Shown here: positions 42,732-50,894 of the stretch, in pieces
Layout: every line of letters starts with the position of its first letter
Numbering within the stretch: the first letter of the stretch is position 1
NCBI RefSeq assembly: GCF_000428925.1
Contig: NZ_AUAW01000005.1
Span: 124,001-188,000 of the forward strand
Reading direction: 5' to 3'
Length of the DNA stretch: 64,000 bases
From: Furfurilactobacillus rossiae DSM 15814
Lineage (GTDB): Bacteria > Bacillota > Bacilli > Lactobacillales > Lactobacillaceae
Notes under the pieces: generated by a model
What the model was told of the DNA's origin: nothing
What the model saw: only the letters and a program-made list of their open reading frames with translations
Databases searched by the model: none
Program-made: the position numbers and the translations under genes

Positions 42732-42918
42732 AAAAAGTATTTTAATCGTAATTAATGCTTTACAAAAAGTACGATAAGAATTATACTTTGTTCATCAGTT
42801 AAGCAATCAGTTTAAAGCGTAATAAATATGAACCTAATACATTCAGTTGGTAGCCGTTGTTTTAGGAAGATATTTGTTTATTAAACTATGCCTAAATGGT
42901 ACGACTAGAATACTTTTT
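42732..42918. promoter_or_regulatory. Lysogeny switch operators
   Basis: The cI-cro gap contains repeated AAAGTAt/c half-sites: AAAAAGTAT (42732-42740), AAAAAGTAC (42764-42772), and inverted copies ATACTTTG (42783-42790) and ATACTTTTT (42910-42918). Spacing and AT-rich -10-like elements fit a divergent repressor-Cro control region. Confidence 0.5.
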
Positions 42919-42975
42919 AGTCAATCCTTTTATAACTGAAATTTCAATTAACTAGGAAAGTAGGTGAACAAGATA

Positions 42976-43158
42976 ATGCCAGCATTTGAACGTCGTTTTA
43001 AAAAGCGACTAATCGACTTAAACATGAAGCAAAAGGAGGTAGCAGATCACTTCGGTTGGACTAGTCAGTACGTCCGACAACTAGTAAGTGGTATGACGCT
43101 TGGACCAGCAGCAGAAGAGAATCTGAAAAAGGTTAAGGAATTTGTGGGTATGAAGTAA
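42976..43158 (+). CDS. Cro-like HTH protein
   Basis: A 60-residue protein consisting of one HTH (LNMKQKEVADHFGWTSQYVRQL). It is the first rightward gene after the repressor and the probable lytic switch protein. AGGTGA precedes ATG 42976; the GTG at 42964 overlaps that site. Confidence 0.8.
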   Translation: MPAFERRFKKRLIDLNMKQKEVADHFGWTSQYVRQLVSGMTLGPAAEENLKKVKEFVGMK

Positions 43159-43173
43159 GGGGATGAACAGCAA

Positions 43174-43509
43174 TTGAACAAAGAAGTATTGCAAGTTGAA
43201 GTGCTTCGACAATATGCATTGCAACAAGCTAAAAATTATCAGTCGATGCAGATACTTCATTGCGGACACGGTAGTTTTCAAGCAGGTGTTGTTCTCAATA
43301 AACAAAAGAACGCTCCACACGACATTGTGGTGAATGAGGTGAATGGAGTGTTCGATGAAATTGAAAAGTTTTTAAAAGACCAAGGTAGCGAAAATGTTCT
43401 AGTTAAGGCTTGGCCTACGGAAAACGATGGAGCGATTAGAGCATTAGTGACAATACAGCCTATAGATCTACTTCATAAACAGGCCACTGGTCAAATAGAA
43501 ATTTGGTAA
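43174..43509 (+). CDS. Early phage protein, unknown
   Basis: The 111-residue protein starts at TTG 43174 with GGGGATGA upstream and has a helical start (QVEVLRQYALQQAKNY) followed by mixed beta segments. No family recognised. Its last 50 bases overlap the antisense broken gene that follows. Confidence 0.6.
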   Translation: MNKEVLQVEVLRQYALQQAKNYQSMQILHCGHGSFQAGVVLNKQKNAPHDIVVNEVNGVFDEIEKFLKDQGSENVLVKAWPTENDGAIRALVTIQPIDLLHKQATGQIEIW

Positions 43510-43701
43510 TGCCACGGGCTTCATCATAAACGGTGAATGAGTTTGATTCAGGAAAACGGTCTTTGTATGTTAGCAAAGCACCGATTGTCGTACCGGTTAA
43601 GACCCTTTTTGAACCGTCTGTTTTTCAATATCAACTTGATAAACGGAATAAAAAGTTGTTTCTTCATGAGAGTTTTGGCGAGTTAATTTCACGATAGCCA
43701 T
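43460..43701 (-). pseudogene. Frameshifted small prophage gene (antisense)
   Basis: On the - strand an ATG at 43701 with AGGTGAT upstream opens MAIVKLTRQNSHEETTFYSV and reaches a stop after 34 codons. The -1 frame from the A-run at 43616-43620 continues with coding-like sequence (TGTTIGALLTYKDRFPES) to 43460. One inserted base explains this, or less likely a programmed shift. Confidence 0.55.
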
Positions 43702-43792
43702 GAGTATCACCTCGATTAATTGAATTAACACAATCATCTCACAACAGGTTCCTAAGTTGAACTTAGTCAGTAACGGAAAGGCTGGTGATTAC

Positions 43793-44020
43793 ATGCAACA
43801 AATAGTTGAACGCAACGATAATCCGCTGCAACAGGTCAATCAAAAAGAATTGTATACGCGCTGGATAAAGGTGGATTACGACACGTTCAATAAGCATTAC
43901 AAGTTTGAACCAGGCTTTCCTCATGTAGAGATACGACCTGGTGATCCACCGAGTAAGTGGCGTTACATTCCCAGAGACTGTTTGGACTGGGTTATCAAAA
44001 ACAAACAAGTAAATTACTAA
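43793..44020 (+). CDS. DUF771-type phage protein
   Basis: The 75-residue protein resembles DUF771 family members of Lactobacillales phages (YTRWIKVDYDTFNKHY, PSKWRYIPRDCLDWV). These are small, probably DNA-binding or excisionase-like proteins of the early region. GGTGAT precedes ATG 43793, preferred over the TTG at 43757. Confidence 0.75.
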   Translation: MQQIVERNDNPLQQVNQKELYTRWIKVDYDTFNKHYKFEPGFPHVEIRPGDPPSKWRYIPRDCLDWVIKNKQVNY

Positions 44021-44031
44021 CTCTAAAATAT

Positions 44032-44048
44032 GCGGGCAGGCATAACGG
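44032..44048. repeat. 17-bp direct repeat, copy 2
   Basis: Identical to 39670-39686. It lies directly upstream of the small membrane ORF at 44060, where it may contribute to the leader. Confidence 0.6.
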
Positions 44049-44059
44049 GGGAAACATCA

Positions 44060-44233
44060 ATGACAGTCACATACGAGTTAACAGGATTCATCTTGTGGTC
44101 AGCTGCAATTTATCTGGCTGGTTACGGCACACATTATGTGCAAATCAATCGTCGTACGATGTTTGACCGCTGGAAGCACATTCATCCGATTCAAACGTTG
44201 AAGCACGACTTACGTGAGTTACAAGGCAAATAA
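44060..44233 (+). CDS. Small phage membrane protein
   Basis: A 57-residue protein with one N-terminal membrane helix (LTGFILWSAAIYLAGYG) and a basic cytoplasmic tail. Start MTVTYEL at 44060 follows a purine-rich GGGGGAAA. Function unknown. Confidence 0.6.
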   Translation: MTVTYELTGFILWSAAIYLAGYGTHYVQINRRTMFDRWKHIHPIQTLKHDLRELQGK

Positions 44234-44271
44234 AAAAGCCAGCACTAAGGCTGGCAGGAAAGGAAGCATGT

Positions 44272-44484
44272 ATGGATAAAGAGTTGTATGAAGCAGTCAT
44301 CGAAATGGATCAGAAGACGATAAACATACTAATGGATTGTAATAGCAAGTTGTTTGCGGCGTTGAAATCAGCAAAACAACTGCCAAGGATAATTCCTAAA
44401 GGTTATGTTATTTGTCCAAATTGCCGCCACGTAGTACATGAGGGCAACTACTGTGAAATGTGTGCGTTCAGTTTCCCCAAATAG
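44272..44484 (+). CDS. Small zinc-ribbon phage protein
   Basis: The 70-residue protein ends in a CPNC...CEMC zinc ribbon (about residues 49-65) after a helical N-terminus. GGAAAGGAAG precedes the ATG. A GCCAGC/GCTGGC hairpin lies upstream. Its last 17 bases overlap the convergent zinc-ribbon gene. Confidence 0.7.
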   Translation: MDKELYEAVIEMDQKTINILMDCNSKLFAALKSAKQLPRIIPKGYVICPNCRHVVHEGNYCEMCAFSFPK

Positions 44485-44944
44485 CCTTTTTAACAGCTTC
44501 TGAGGCGACATCTACCAACAAATCTTTTAGTCCGGACGCAACTGTTTTACCAGCCTTGGCTGAAAATATTTTGAACTTGGCAATTGCTACTTTGGTTTTT
44601 GGAGTATCGGTAACTAAATCTGGAATAGTTTTCGAAAATGAATCTTTGTCTTGTTGACTTAGGTCAGTAAGCTCGATGAGTTCAGTAGCGGATTTCAGAA
44701 CAGATTCAGTCCAAGGGTATGGAGCACCGCAATTTGAACAGTATTTGGGAACCGGTTCTTGAAAGAAACTAATCACACCCTCATAGTCTGTTGTTCCAGG
44801 AATGTAATGTCCGCATTTAGGACAACTTGAAATAAGTGGTTGGCCACATTTATTGCAAAAACCGGATTCACTATCGCTGAGTTCCATTGCGTCTTTGATT
44901 TGATGTCCATTCAAACAAACAAGCTGCTTATGTTTAGTTGGCAT
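44468..44944 (-). CDS. DUF2321-like zinc-ribbon protein
   Basis: The 158-residue protein has three Cys pairs (CNKCG, CPKCGHYIPG, CSNCGAPYPWT) in its first half and a helical C-terminal half that ends in LLVDVASEAVKKAIWG. It matches DUF2321-type proteins of phages and bacteria. It is one of few leftward genes inside the rightward early region and so is probably a separately expressed cargo gene. Confidence 0.8.
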   Translation of the reverse strand: MPTKHKQLVCLNGHQIKDAMELSDSESGFCNKCGQPLISSCPKCGHYIPGTTDYEGVISFFQEPVPKYCSNCGAPYPWTESVLKSATELIELTDLSQQDKDSFSKTIPDLVTDTPKTKVAIAKFKIFSAKAGKTVASGLKDLLVDVASEAVKKAIWGN

Positions 44945-44999
44945 GATTTACCTCCAAGGGTTTTCTAAACCCATTATCCCACAGAAAGAGGGTGAACGA

Positions 45000-45233
45000 A
45001 TGGCAAACGGCAAGTTAACTTTACAAAATAATCTATCAGAGATTTTGGGTAAACGCCGAATCAAGATCACCGAGTTGTCGGAAGGCACTGGGGTTTCAAG
45101 AACCACACTCACGGCTCTGTATTATGCCCGAGTGAAAATGATTCGGTGGGATACCCTAATGTCGATTTGTGACTACTTACAAATTCCATTGAATGAGCTG
45201 ATTGAATACCAACCAAAGAAGGTCAAGCGATGA
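45000..45233 (+). CDS. XRE-family HTH protein
   Basis: A 77-residue HTH (RIKITELSEGTGVSRTTLTAL) with a YYARVKMIRWDTL third segment typical of single-domain phage regulators. GAGGGTGA precedes ATG 45000. Its stop overlaps the next start (ATGA). Confidence 0.85.
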   Translation: MANGKLTLQNNLSEILGKRRIKITELSEGTGVSRTTLTALYYARVKMIRWDTLMSICDYLQIPLNELIEYQPKKVKR

Positions 45234-45388
45234 ACGAAAAGTTAGCACTAGCTGGTTTGCAGAGTATGCAGCCATACAAAAAGGCCGACTGGAGCTGGCA
45301 CTCCGATCGACCGCTTAGAAATAAATTATTCGAGAACATTATCTACCGGAAAGGGGATAAACGCAAATGGAATCCACATCAGGCTTGA
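45230..45388 (+). CDS. Small phage protein, unknown
   Basis: A 52-residue basic, Trp-containing ORF (MNEKLALAGL...) whose ATG overlaps the stop of the preceding HTH gene by 4 bases, implying coupled translation. It overlaps the next gene by 22 bases. No family recognised. Confidence 0.6.
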   Translation: MNEKLALAGLQSMQPYKKADWSWHSDRPLRNKLFENIIYRKGDKRKWNPHQA

Positions 45389-45657
45389 CTGTTGAGCAGT
45401 TACACCAGATTGAAAAAGGTGTGTTGGACGATGTGTTTACCATCCTTAAACACCAACGTGAGCCACTGATTCAGCTTAAACGTGAAGGTAATTTGATGAC
45501 TGGTAGTTCAGCAACCGCACTAGCAACACTCAACGCTGCTAAGAAACAAATCGGAATTTACAAACAACAAATTTTAGGAGAAAAAAACAATGGCACAACA
45601 ACAAACAGTAACACAAGCAAAGATACAAGAATCGTTTTCTTTCCAGACAATGATTAG
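45367..45657 (+). CDS. Phage protein, unknown
   Basis: The 96-residue protein is mostly helical (TVEQLHQIEKGVLDDVFTIL) with a Thr/Asn-rich tail. AAAGGGG lies upstream of its ATG. The last 68 bases overlap the following gene in another frame; both have good ribosome sites, so a dual-coded stretch is likely. Confidence 0.65.
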   Translation: MESTSGLTVEQLHQIEKGVLDDVFTILKHQREPLIQLKREGNLMTGSSATALATLNAAKKQIGIYKQQILGEKNNGTTTNSNTSKDTRIVFFPDND

Positions 45658-45808
45658 TGATTTAAGAGAGCCGTTAATTGTTCAATCACAAAAGGACGCC
45701 GTATATCTGGACGCTTGTGACCGAGCAAAGCTTGAACTACTTACAGATATTTACGAGAAGACAAACAAACGAATCAAAGAACTGTTAGGGGATGAATCAC
45801 ATGACTAA
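45590..45808 (+). CDS. Phage protein, unknown
   Basis: The 72-residue acidic helical protein (SQKDAVYLDACDRAKLELL) has TAGGAGA upstream of its ATG. It overlaps genes on both sides by 68 and 8 bases. No family recognised. Confidence 0.65.
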   Translation: MAQQQTVTQAKIQESFSFQTMISDLREPLIVQSQKDAVYLDACDRAKLELLTDIYEKTNKRIKELLGDESHD

Positions 45809-46133
45809 TGCACGAGATTTACAAAACGGAATGGTTGGTGATCCAGTCGATAACCGTGTTGAGTTCGGCACTGATTATAAAGGCGATATGACATACACGT
45901 ATCAAAAGATTTGGATGTATCACGGAGAACTGTTTGCTGACCAAGACAAGGACAAATGGCTTTATTTGATGGTTGTTGAGCACAACAAGGTGGCAGATAC
46001 CGTTGCGGAATTAATTGAAAACGTGTCGGCTGCTGATGTATTCGAATGGCTGACTAGCGATAGCTTTATTGAAACTGACACGCTGCTTGAAAACATCGGA
46101 GCAACCGTCACAAACGAAGGGGATGCGGCCTAA
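45801..46133 (+). CDS. Phage protein preceding RecT, unknown
   Basis: The 110-residue acidic protein (MTNARDLQNGM...) has mixed beta and helical content with several Trp and Tyr. GGGGATGA precedes ATG 45801. Its stop codon overlaps the recT start, indicating a tight recombination operon. Confidence 0.7.
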   Translation: MTNARDLQNGMVGDPVDNRVEFGTDYKGDMTYTYQKIWMYHGELFADQDKDKWLYLMVVEHNKVADTVAELIENVSAADVFEWLTSDSFIETDTLLENIGATVTNEGDAA

Positions 46134-47179
46134 TGGCAGAAAACGAAATTGTAGCAAAGGTTTCAAATCGTATTGAAAAAATGAAGACGGAGCAAGGACT
46201 GACACTACCAGCTAACTACTCAGTCGGAAACGCATTAAACTCGGCTTACCTAATTCTGGCAGATACATCTAATGGCCCATCCATGATAGACAAATGTACG
46301 CCGGAATCAGTTTATAAAGCTTTACTAAACATGACAATTCAAGGATTATCACCGGCCAAAAGTCAGTGCTATTTCATCCCATATGGTCAGACATGTTCAC
46401 TAACACGTTCGTACATGGGATCTATGGCAGTTGTTAAACGGCTTAAGGGCGTTAAAAGTATCGAGGCCTATGTAGTCCGTCAGGGCAATGATTTTGATGT
46501 TGCGTCTGAGGGAGAACAAGTTGTTGTAACTAAATGGCAAATGCATGTTGCTGATCTGGATAAGCCAATCGCATATGCCGTCTGTGTCATCGAAAAGGAA
46601 GACGGCACAAAGTCGTTCACCATTATGACGAAGAAACAGATTGACGTCTCGTGGTCACATGCCAAAACAACGAAGGTTCAGAGAGAGTATCCAGACGAAA
46701 TGGCTAAGCGGACTGTAATTAACCGAGCGGCTAAGTTGTTCATTAACACGAGTGACGACAGCGACTTATTTGTTCAAGCAGTCAATGACACGACTTCTGA
46801 TGAATACGATAACGACAGTCGTAAGGATGTTACACCTTCTGCTGAATCAAAGGGCACACAGGACTTATTGGACGGTTTCCAATCAAGTAATCAATCACAG
46901 CAACCGTCGGCCACCAGTCAATCTTCACAGCCAGTAAGCACAGCGACGTCGGCTGAAAAGTCAGCCAACCCAAGTGCTGAATCGGCAGTGACTAGCAAGA
47001 CTGCTAAGCCGTCATCAACCGCTGAGGATATTATCAACGGCTACGAACAGAGTCAATCATCAAAGGGGGCTGACACAGTTGACGAAGACGGACACAACGT
47101 TGTCATCGACCATGAAGACGAAGAACCAGACGTCCACCAAGGCGACATCTTCAACCAGCATGATAACCCTCAATCATAA
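46133..47179 (+). CDS. recT: RecT-family single-strand annealing protein
   Basis: RecT binds ssDNA and anneals complementary strands during phage recombination and replication. The 348-residue protein has the RecT core (about 1-215: ALLNMTIQGLSPAKSQCYFIPYG and TVINRAAKLFINTSDD, in parts) and a low-complexity Ser/Gln/Ala-rich C-terminal region (about 225-348). The RecE-like nuclease gene overlaps its 3' end by 20 bases, giving the usual recombination pair. Confidence 0.93.
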   Translation: MAENEIVAKVSNRIEKMKTEQGLTLPANYSVGNALNSAYLILADTSNGPSMIDKCTPESVYKALLNMTIQGLSPAKSQCYFIPYGQTCSLTRSYMGSMAVVKRLKGVKSIEAYVVRQGNDFDVASEGEQVVVTKWQMHVADLDKPIAYAVCVIEKEDGTKSFTIMTKKQIDVSWSHAKTTKVQREYPDEMAKRTVINRAAKLFINTSDDSDLFVQAVNDTTSDEYDNDSRKDVTPSAESKGTQDLLDGFQSSNQSQQPSATSQSSQPVSTATSAEKSANPSAESAVTSKTAKPSSTAEDIINGYEQSQSSKGADTVDEDGHNVVIDHEDEEPDVHQGDIFNQHDNPQS

Positions 47180-47966
47180 AAACTATTACGACCATGACAC
47201 GGACTTCCAATATATGAGCCCGTCAGTATTCAAGCAAATGATGTCATGTGAAACTGCTGAACTAGCACTGCTAAAAGGTGACTACGAACAGTCAAACAAA
47301 GAAGCGTTACTGGTTGGTAACTTCGTTCATTCGTTTTTCGAGAGTGAAGAAGCCCATCAAAAGTTCATTGACGAACATCCTGAAATCATTAGCACCCGTG
47401 GCGCCAGTAAAGGGCATTTAAAAGCTAACTTCAAAGTTGGCGAGCAAATGATTGACCGTCTCTGTGACGAGCAGCTTTTCACCAACATGGATAACACTTG
47501 TGAGCATGAGGTCATTGTGACTGGCAAACTGTTTGGCTACGACTGGAAGGGCAAGATTGACGCACTAAACGTTGAGCAAGGCTTCTTCATGGACTACAAG
47601 ACTGTTGACGATATTCGCAAACGCTCATGGTCTGACAAGTATCGCGGCATGGTTGATTTCGTTCGAGCACGTGACTACTTGCCCCAAATGTGGGTTTACA
47701 GTCAGTTGCTTGAACAGAAGTATGGCAGGCCATTCAAGTGCTTTATCTGGGCGGTTAGTAAGCAGACACCAAGCGATGTTCAACTTATTAATCCGAGTTC
47801 TGTCTGGTTAGAACCAGAAGAATTTTGGATCAAAGAACACATCGACCATATCGAACAGGTCATGAATGGTGAAGTTGCACCGACAGCCTGCGGACATTGT
47901 GAGTATTGCCGTAAACACAAGACAATCACATCAGCTATTGATGTTGGCGAGATTCTAGCAGAGTAG
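47160..47966 (+). CDS. PD-(D/E)XK exonuclease (RecE-like, DUF3799)
   Basis: This probable 5'-3' dsDNA exonuclease produces the 3' tails used by RecT. The 268-residue protein has GKIDALNVEQGFFMDYKT, giving the D...ExK-like core (IDAL...FMDYKT), and a C-terminal cluster CGHCEYC that may bind Fe-S or zinc. ATG 47160 overlaps the end of recT. Match to the phage DUF3799 exonuclease family is by pattern. Confidence 0.85.
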   Translation: MITLNHKNYYDHDTDFQYMSPSVFKQMMSCETAELALLKGDYEQSNKEALLVGNFVHSFFESEEAHQKFIDEHPEIISTRGASKGHLKANFKVGEQMIDRLCDEQLFTNMDNTCEHEVIVTGKLFGYDWKGKIDALNVEQGFFMDYKTVDDIRKRSWSDKYRGMVDFVRARDYLPQMWVYSQLLEQKYGRPFKCFIWAVSKQTPSDVQLINPSSVWLEPEEFWIKEHIDHIEQVMNGEVAPTACGHCEYCRKHKTITSAIDVGEILAE

Positions 47967-47976
47967 AGGTGAAACC

Positions 47977-48747
47977 ATGCAGGGGTGGATAAAGCTCTAC
48001 CGAAAGTTGATTAAGTCTTGGGTGTGGACCAACCCCTACATGCTCAAACTGTGGATTTATTGCATGTTAAAGGCTAATCACAGCAAGGCTGACGTGAATT
48101 TTAATGGCGAGATAGTGCACTTGAACAACGGAGAATTCGTCACAGGGCGCGACGCACTGGCGTTTGAATACAACCAAGGTTCAAAACGTGAACATCAAAA
48201 ATCTGGCGTAACTCTCTGGAAATGGCTTAAGAAATTCGAAAACCTTCGAATGTTGAACATCAAATCAACCACGAAATACAGCGTCATATCAATCATTGGC
48301 TGGGGTGAGTACCAAGAAACTGAACAACAAGAGAACAACAAAGGAACAACTAGAGAACAACAACAGAACACAAACAAGAATGTAAAGAATGATAAGAATG
48401 ACCAAGAAGAAACAACTACTACGGATAGGCAGAAAGTTTTCAACTTTTTCGAGCAAGGCGGTTTCGGTCAATTAGGTGGCTTTCAGATTCAAAACATTGA
48501 TGAGGAAATTAATGACTTTACGACGGCTGGTTCGCCTGAACCAGAGCACATGGTTGTTCTTGGTTTACAAGAAGCGTTGAACAACAACGTCCGTAAATGG
48601 TCATATGCACGCGCAGTTATGCATAGCTGGCAGGATAACAAGGTTCTATCTGCCAAGGATGTTGAAGCTTACAAAGCTTCACATCGCCCACAGGACGGTG
48701 CATTTAGCCAACCACAAGGCGATGAATCAGACGACTTACCATTCTAG
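47977..48747 (+). CDS. Phage replication initiator with DnaD-like domain
   Basis: The 256-residue protein begins MQGWIKLYRKLIKSWVW, typical of phage replisome organisers, with a winged-helix part (about 1-100), a Gln/Asn/Thr-rich linker (about 115-150) and a DnaD-like C-terminal domain (about 155-225: FNFFEQGGFGQL, WSYARAVMHSW). It would bind the phage origin and recruit the helicase loader encoded next. Confidence 0.85.
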   Translation: MQGWIKLYRKLIKSWVWTNPYMLKLWIYCMLKANHSKADVNFNGEIVHLNNGEFVTGRDALAFEYNQGSKREHQKSGVTLWKWLKKFENLRMLNIKSTTKYSVISIIGWGEYQETEQQENNKGTTREQQQNTNKNVKNDKNDQEETTTTDRQKVFNFFEQGGFGQLGGFQIQNIDEEINDFTTAGSPEPEHMVVLGLQEALNNNVRKWSYARAVMHSWQDNKVLSAKDVEAYKASHRPQDGAFSQPQGDESDDLPF

Positions 48748-48758
48748 GAGGTGGTAGC

Positions 48759-49622
48759 ATGTCAGACTTTAAAGATTTACAGACTGCAGCAGGTGGCTTT
48801 GATTACAACAAGGCAGTTGCGGTATTAAAAGCCAAAGGAATTACAGCGCCTACTGATGATTTGGCAATGACAATGTTGCCAAAAGATAGCGACGACTATA
48901 AAAAGTGGTGGGCTGAGCATCAACGACGTGCTGATATGGCTGTGACAAATGACTGGTTTAAACGTAGCAAAGCCGACTTTTTACATCGTGGGTCTATCTA
49001 TTCTGAAAAAGGTGTACTGGATCATAACTTTGACCAGTACAAAACAGGCTTGACTGCCGAGGAAAACAAAGTTCGAAATGCAGCAGTAGCAATGGCGTAT
49101 CGGATTGCGATCAAGCATGAAAAGTTTAATGCGACACTTACTGGCTTGCCTGGTCGTGGCAAAACGTTCATGGCTGTTTCGATTCTTAACTACATTCATG
49201 ACAACGCAAAACCAGCATTAAGCTGCATGTTTGTTTCAATCGCCAAAATGAGTCAGTGGGAGTTACAGGCTTCAACATCTGATGACCAAACAAAAAAAGA
49301 CCAAGTCACAAAGTTGGAGCAACGCTGTGAAATGGTGGATGTGCTTGTTCTTGATGACTTTGGGTCAGAGTCAGTGTTTAACACAAGTGATAAGAGAAAA
49401 ACGGCCAGTGAATTCACACAAAAATGGATGTTTCGAATGATTGATGCACGTGCCGGTAAAACCACAATTGTGACAACAAATCTAAGCGGCGAGCGGCTAC
49501 AGGCAGCATACGATGGCAAATTGATTAGTCGCTTAATCTCAAAGGATCCAAACAATACGATTGATTTTACCGGTATTCAGGACCATCGAAATAGACCAAC
49601 ACAAACAGGATTGGGAGTGTGA
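48759..49622 (+). CDS. dnaC: DnaC-like helicase loader (AAA+ ATPase)
   Basis: The 287-residue protein has Walker A GLPGRGKT (about residue 130), Walker B VLVLDDFG (about 200) and a sensor-like TTIVTTNLS (about 235), with C-terminal GERLQAAYDGKLISRL typical of DnaC/DnaI loaders. It loads the replicative helicase on phage DNA with the DnaD-like protein. GGAGG precedes the ATG. Confidence 0.92.
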   Translation: MSDFKDLQTAAGGFDYNKAVAVLKAKGITAPTDDLAMTMLPKDSDDYKKWWAEHQRRADMAVTNDWFKRSKADFLHRGSIYSEKGVLDHNFDQYKTGLTAEENKVRNAAVAMAYRIAIKHEKFNATLTGLPGRGKTFMAVSILNYIHDNAKPALSCMFVSIAKMSQWELQASTSDDQTKKDQVTKLEQRCEMVDVLVLDDFGSESVFNTSDKRKTASEFTQKWMFRMIDARAGKTTIVTTNLSGERLQAAYDGKLISRLISKDPNNTIDFTGIQDHRNRPTQTGLGV

Positions 49623-49625
49623 ATT

Positions 49626-49850
49626 ATGCAGTATCGAATTGGTGACGCAAATAGTGGCAAGTATATGGCAACACGAATTGGCTACATCTTCTTTTATGCC
49701 AATCGCGGCAGTGCTTTTGAATTTTCAGACTTGATGCAGGCATCAGCCTTTTGCCAAGCAATGGACGCTGCTATGAAATTAATGCCGCTTAGTGACATGA
49801 AGCCACTGAAACTTATGGTGGTTGATGAAAATAATAACCCAGTGAAGTGA
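49626..49850 (+). CDS. Small phage protein, unknown
   Basis: A 74-residue protein (MQYRIGDANSG...) with a beta-hairpin N-terminus and a helical FSDLMQASAFCQAMDAAM segment. No family recognised. Confidence 0.6.
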   Translation: MQYRIGDANSGKYMATRIGYIFFYANRGSAFEFSDLMQASAFCQAMDAAMKLMPLSDMKPLKLMVVDENNNPVK

Positions 49851-49860
49851 GGATAAGAAC

Positions 49861-49983
49861 ATGGATGATATACCAGCATGGGCACTAGAGGTAGCTGCAC
49901 AAGAATTAGGCTATGACACGTTTAGCGATGTTGAACCACAAGATTACGACACAGTTTTTGCAAACGCAGAAATGATGAGTTAG
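49861..49983 (+). CDS. 40-residue acidic phage peptide
   Basis: An acidic ORF (MDDIPAWALEVAAQELG...) has GTGAGGAT upstream of its ATG and fits between neighbours without overlap. Too short to classify. Confidence 0.55.
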   Translation: MDDIPAWALEVAAQELGYDTFSDVEPQDYDTVFANAEMMS

Positions 49984-49995
49984 GAGGAATGAACT

Positions 49996-50289
49996 ATGAG
50001 ACACGCACACAGTCCTGAATTTACACGATTCGCAATTGCCGAGTATGAAAATTTATTAGACCAGCGAGACAGTGCTCAAGAACAGTTTCCTAGATTAAAC
50101 AAGCATATGCACAAGGACATGACTGTCCGAATGTCTGTCAGGAACGGTCAATTACATCAGGAAATTGCGGGTGACAGTGGTTCGATTCTGGTCGCATTAC
50201 TGAGCGAAGTTGAGTACGTGCAAAGAAGAATGCACATTGGCGACTATGAGTTGTTGGAAATTAAAAATGCCATCCGGCGAAAGGGGTAA
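49996..50289 (+). CDS. Phage protein, unknown
   Basis: A 97-residue protein (MRHAHSPEFTRF...) predicted mostly helical with a central MTVRMSVRNGQLHQEIAG beta pair. TAGGAGGAATG precedes the ATG. No family recognised. Confidence 0.65.
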   Translation: MRHAHSPEFTRFAIAEYENLLDQRDSAQEQFPRLNKHMHKDMTVRMSVRNGQLHQEIAGDSGSILVALLSEVEYVQRRMHIGDYELLEIKNAIRRKG

Positions 50290-50294
50290 CAACA

Positions 50295-50564
50295 ATGACC
50301 GAAGAAAAGACTTATACGAAAGAGGATTTACTGGACCTATTGATTGGTCACACTAGTTTCTGGGGTGAAACCAACTATGACGATGAATCACTAGCGAATC
50401 TTGATGTGTTGGATATGGTCAGCACTAATATCAGTGTGCGACTGTATCAACTTTCAAAAGAAACTAAAGACCGGCCAGAAGGTAGTGCAGCTGAGTTAAA
50501 ACACCGAGCCTGGAGATTACTAACGAGATGCTCGATTCACTTCTGGAAACACGGTCACGGTTAG
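50295..50564 (+). CDS. Phage protein, unknown
   Basis: An 89-residue acidic protein (MTEEKTYTKEDLLDLL...) with helical repeats and a His/Trp-rich end (IHFWKHGHG). It follows the preceding gene closely. No family recognised. Confidence 0.65.
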   Translation: MTEEKTYTKEDLLDLLIGHTSFWGETNYDDESLANLDVLDMVSTNISVRLYQLSKETKDRPEGSAAELKHRAWRLLTRCSIHFWKHGHG

Positions 50565-50624
50565 TGGGTGATGACGATGAAAATAGTTAGTTTACAGAGT
50601 GTGAAGTGGGGATGGTGAAGAGAA

Positions 50625-50891
50625 ATGAATGATAAACCAAAATTACCGAACGACGTACAGGCCGCTGATCACAATTTGAGCACTCTGAACGATCACCTGT
50701 TTGATGAACTAGATCGTTTAGGAGACGAAAGCTTGACAGAAGCAGAAATCGTAAAAGAAACTGCGCGTGCTAAAGCCGTTGCCGGCATTGCTAACGTGGT
50801 TGTTAACAATGCTCAAGTTGTACTGTCTGCACAAAAACTATATGGCGATGATTTGGCAGTCGGTGCCCAAAAGCCAAAAATGTTGGAGTAG
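50625..50891 (+). CDS. Phage protein, unknown
   Basis: An 88-residue Ala/Val-rich helical protein (LTEAEIVKETARAKAVAGIA) that may form a coiled coil. It is similar in size to small helical proteins often found before phage HNH genes. Function unknown. Confidence 0.6.
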   Translation: MNDKPKLPNDVQAADHNLSTLNDHLFDELDRLGDESLTEAEIVKETARAKAVAGIANVVVNNAQVVLSAQKLYGDDLAVGAQKPKMLE

Positions 50892-50894
50892 CTA

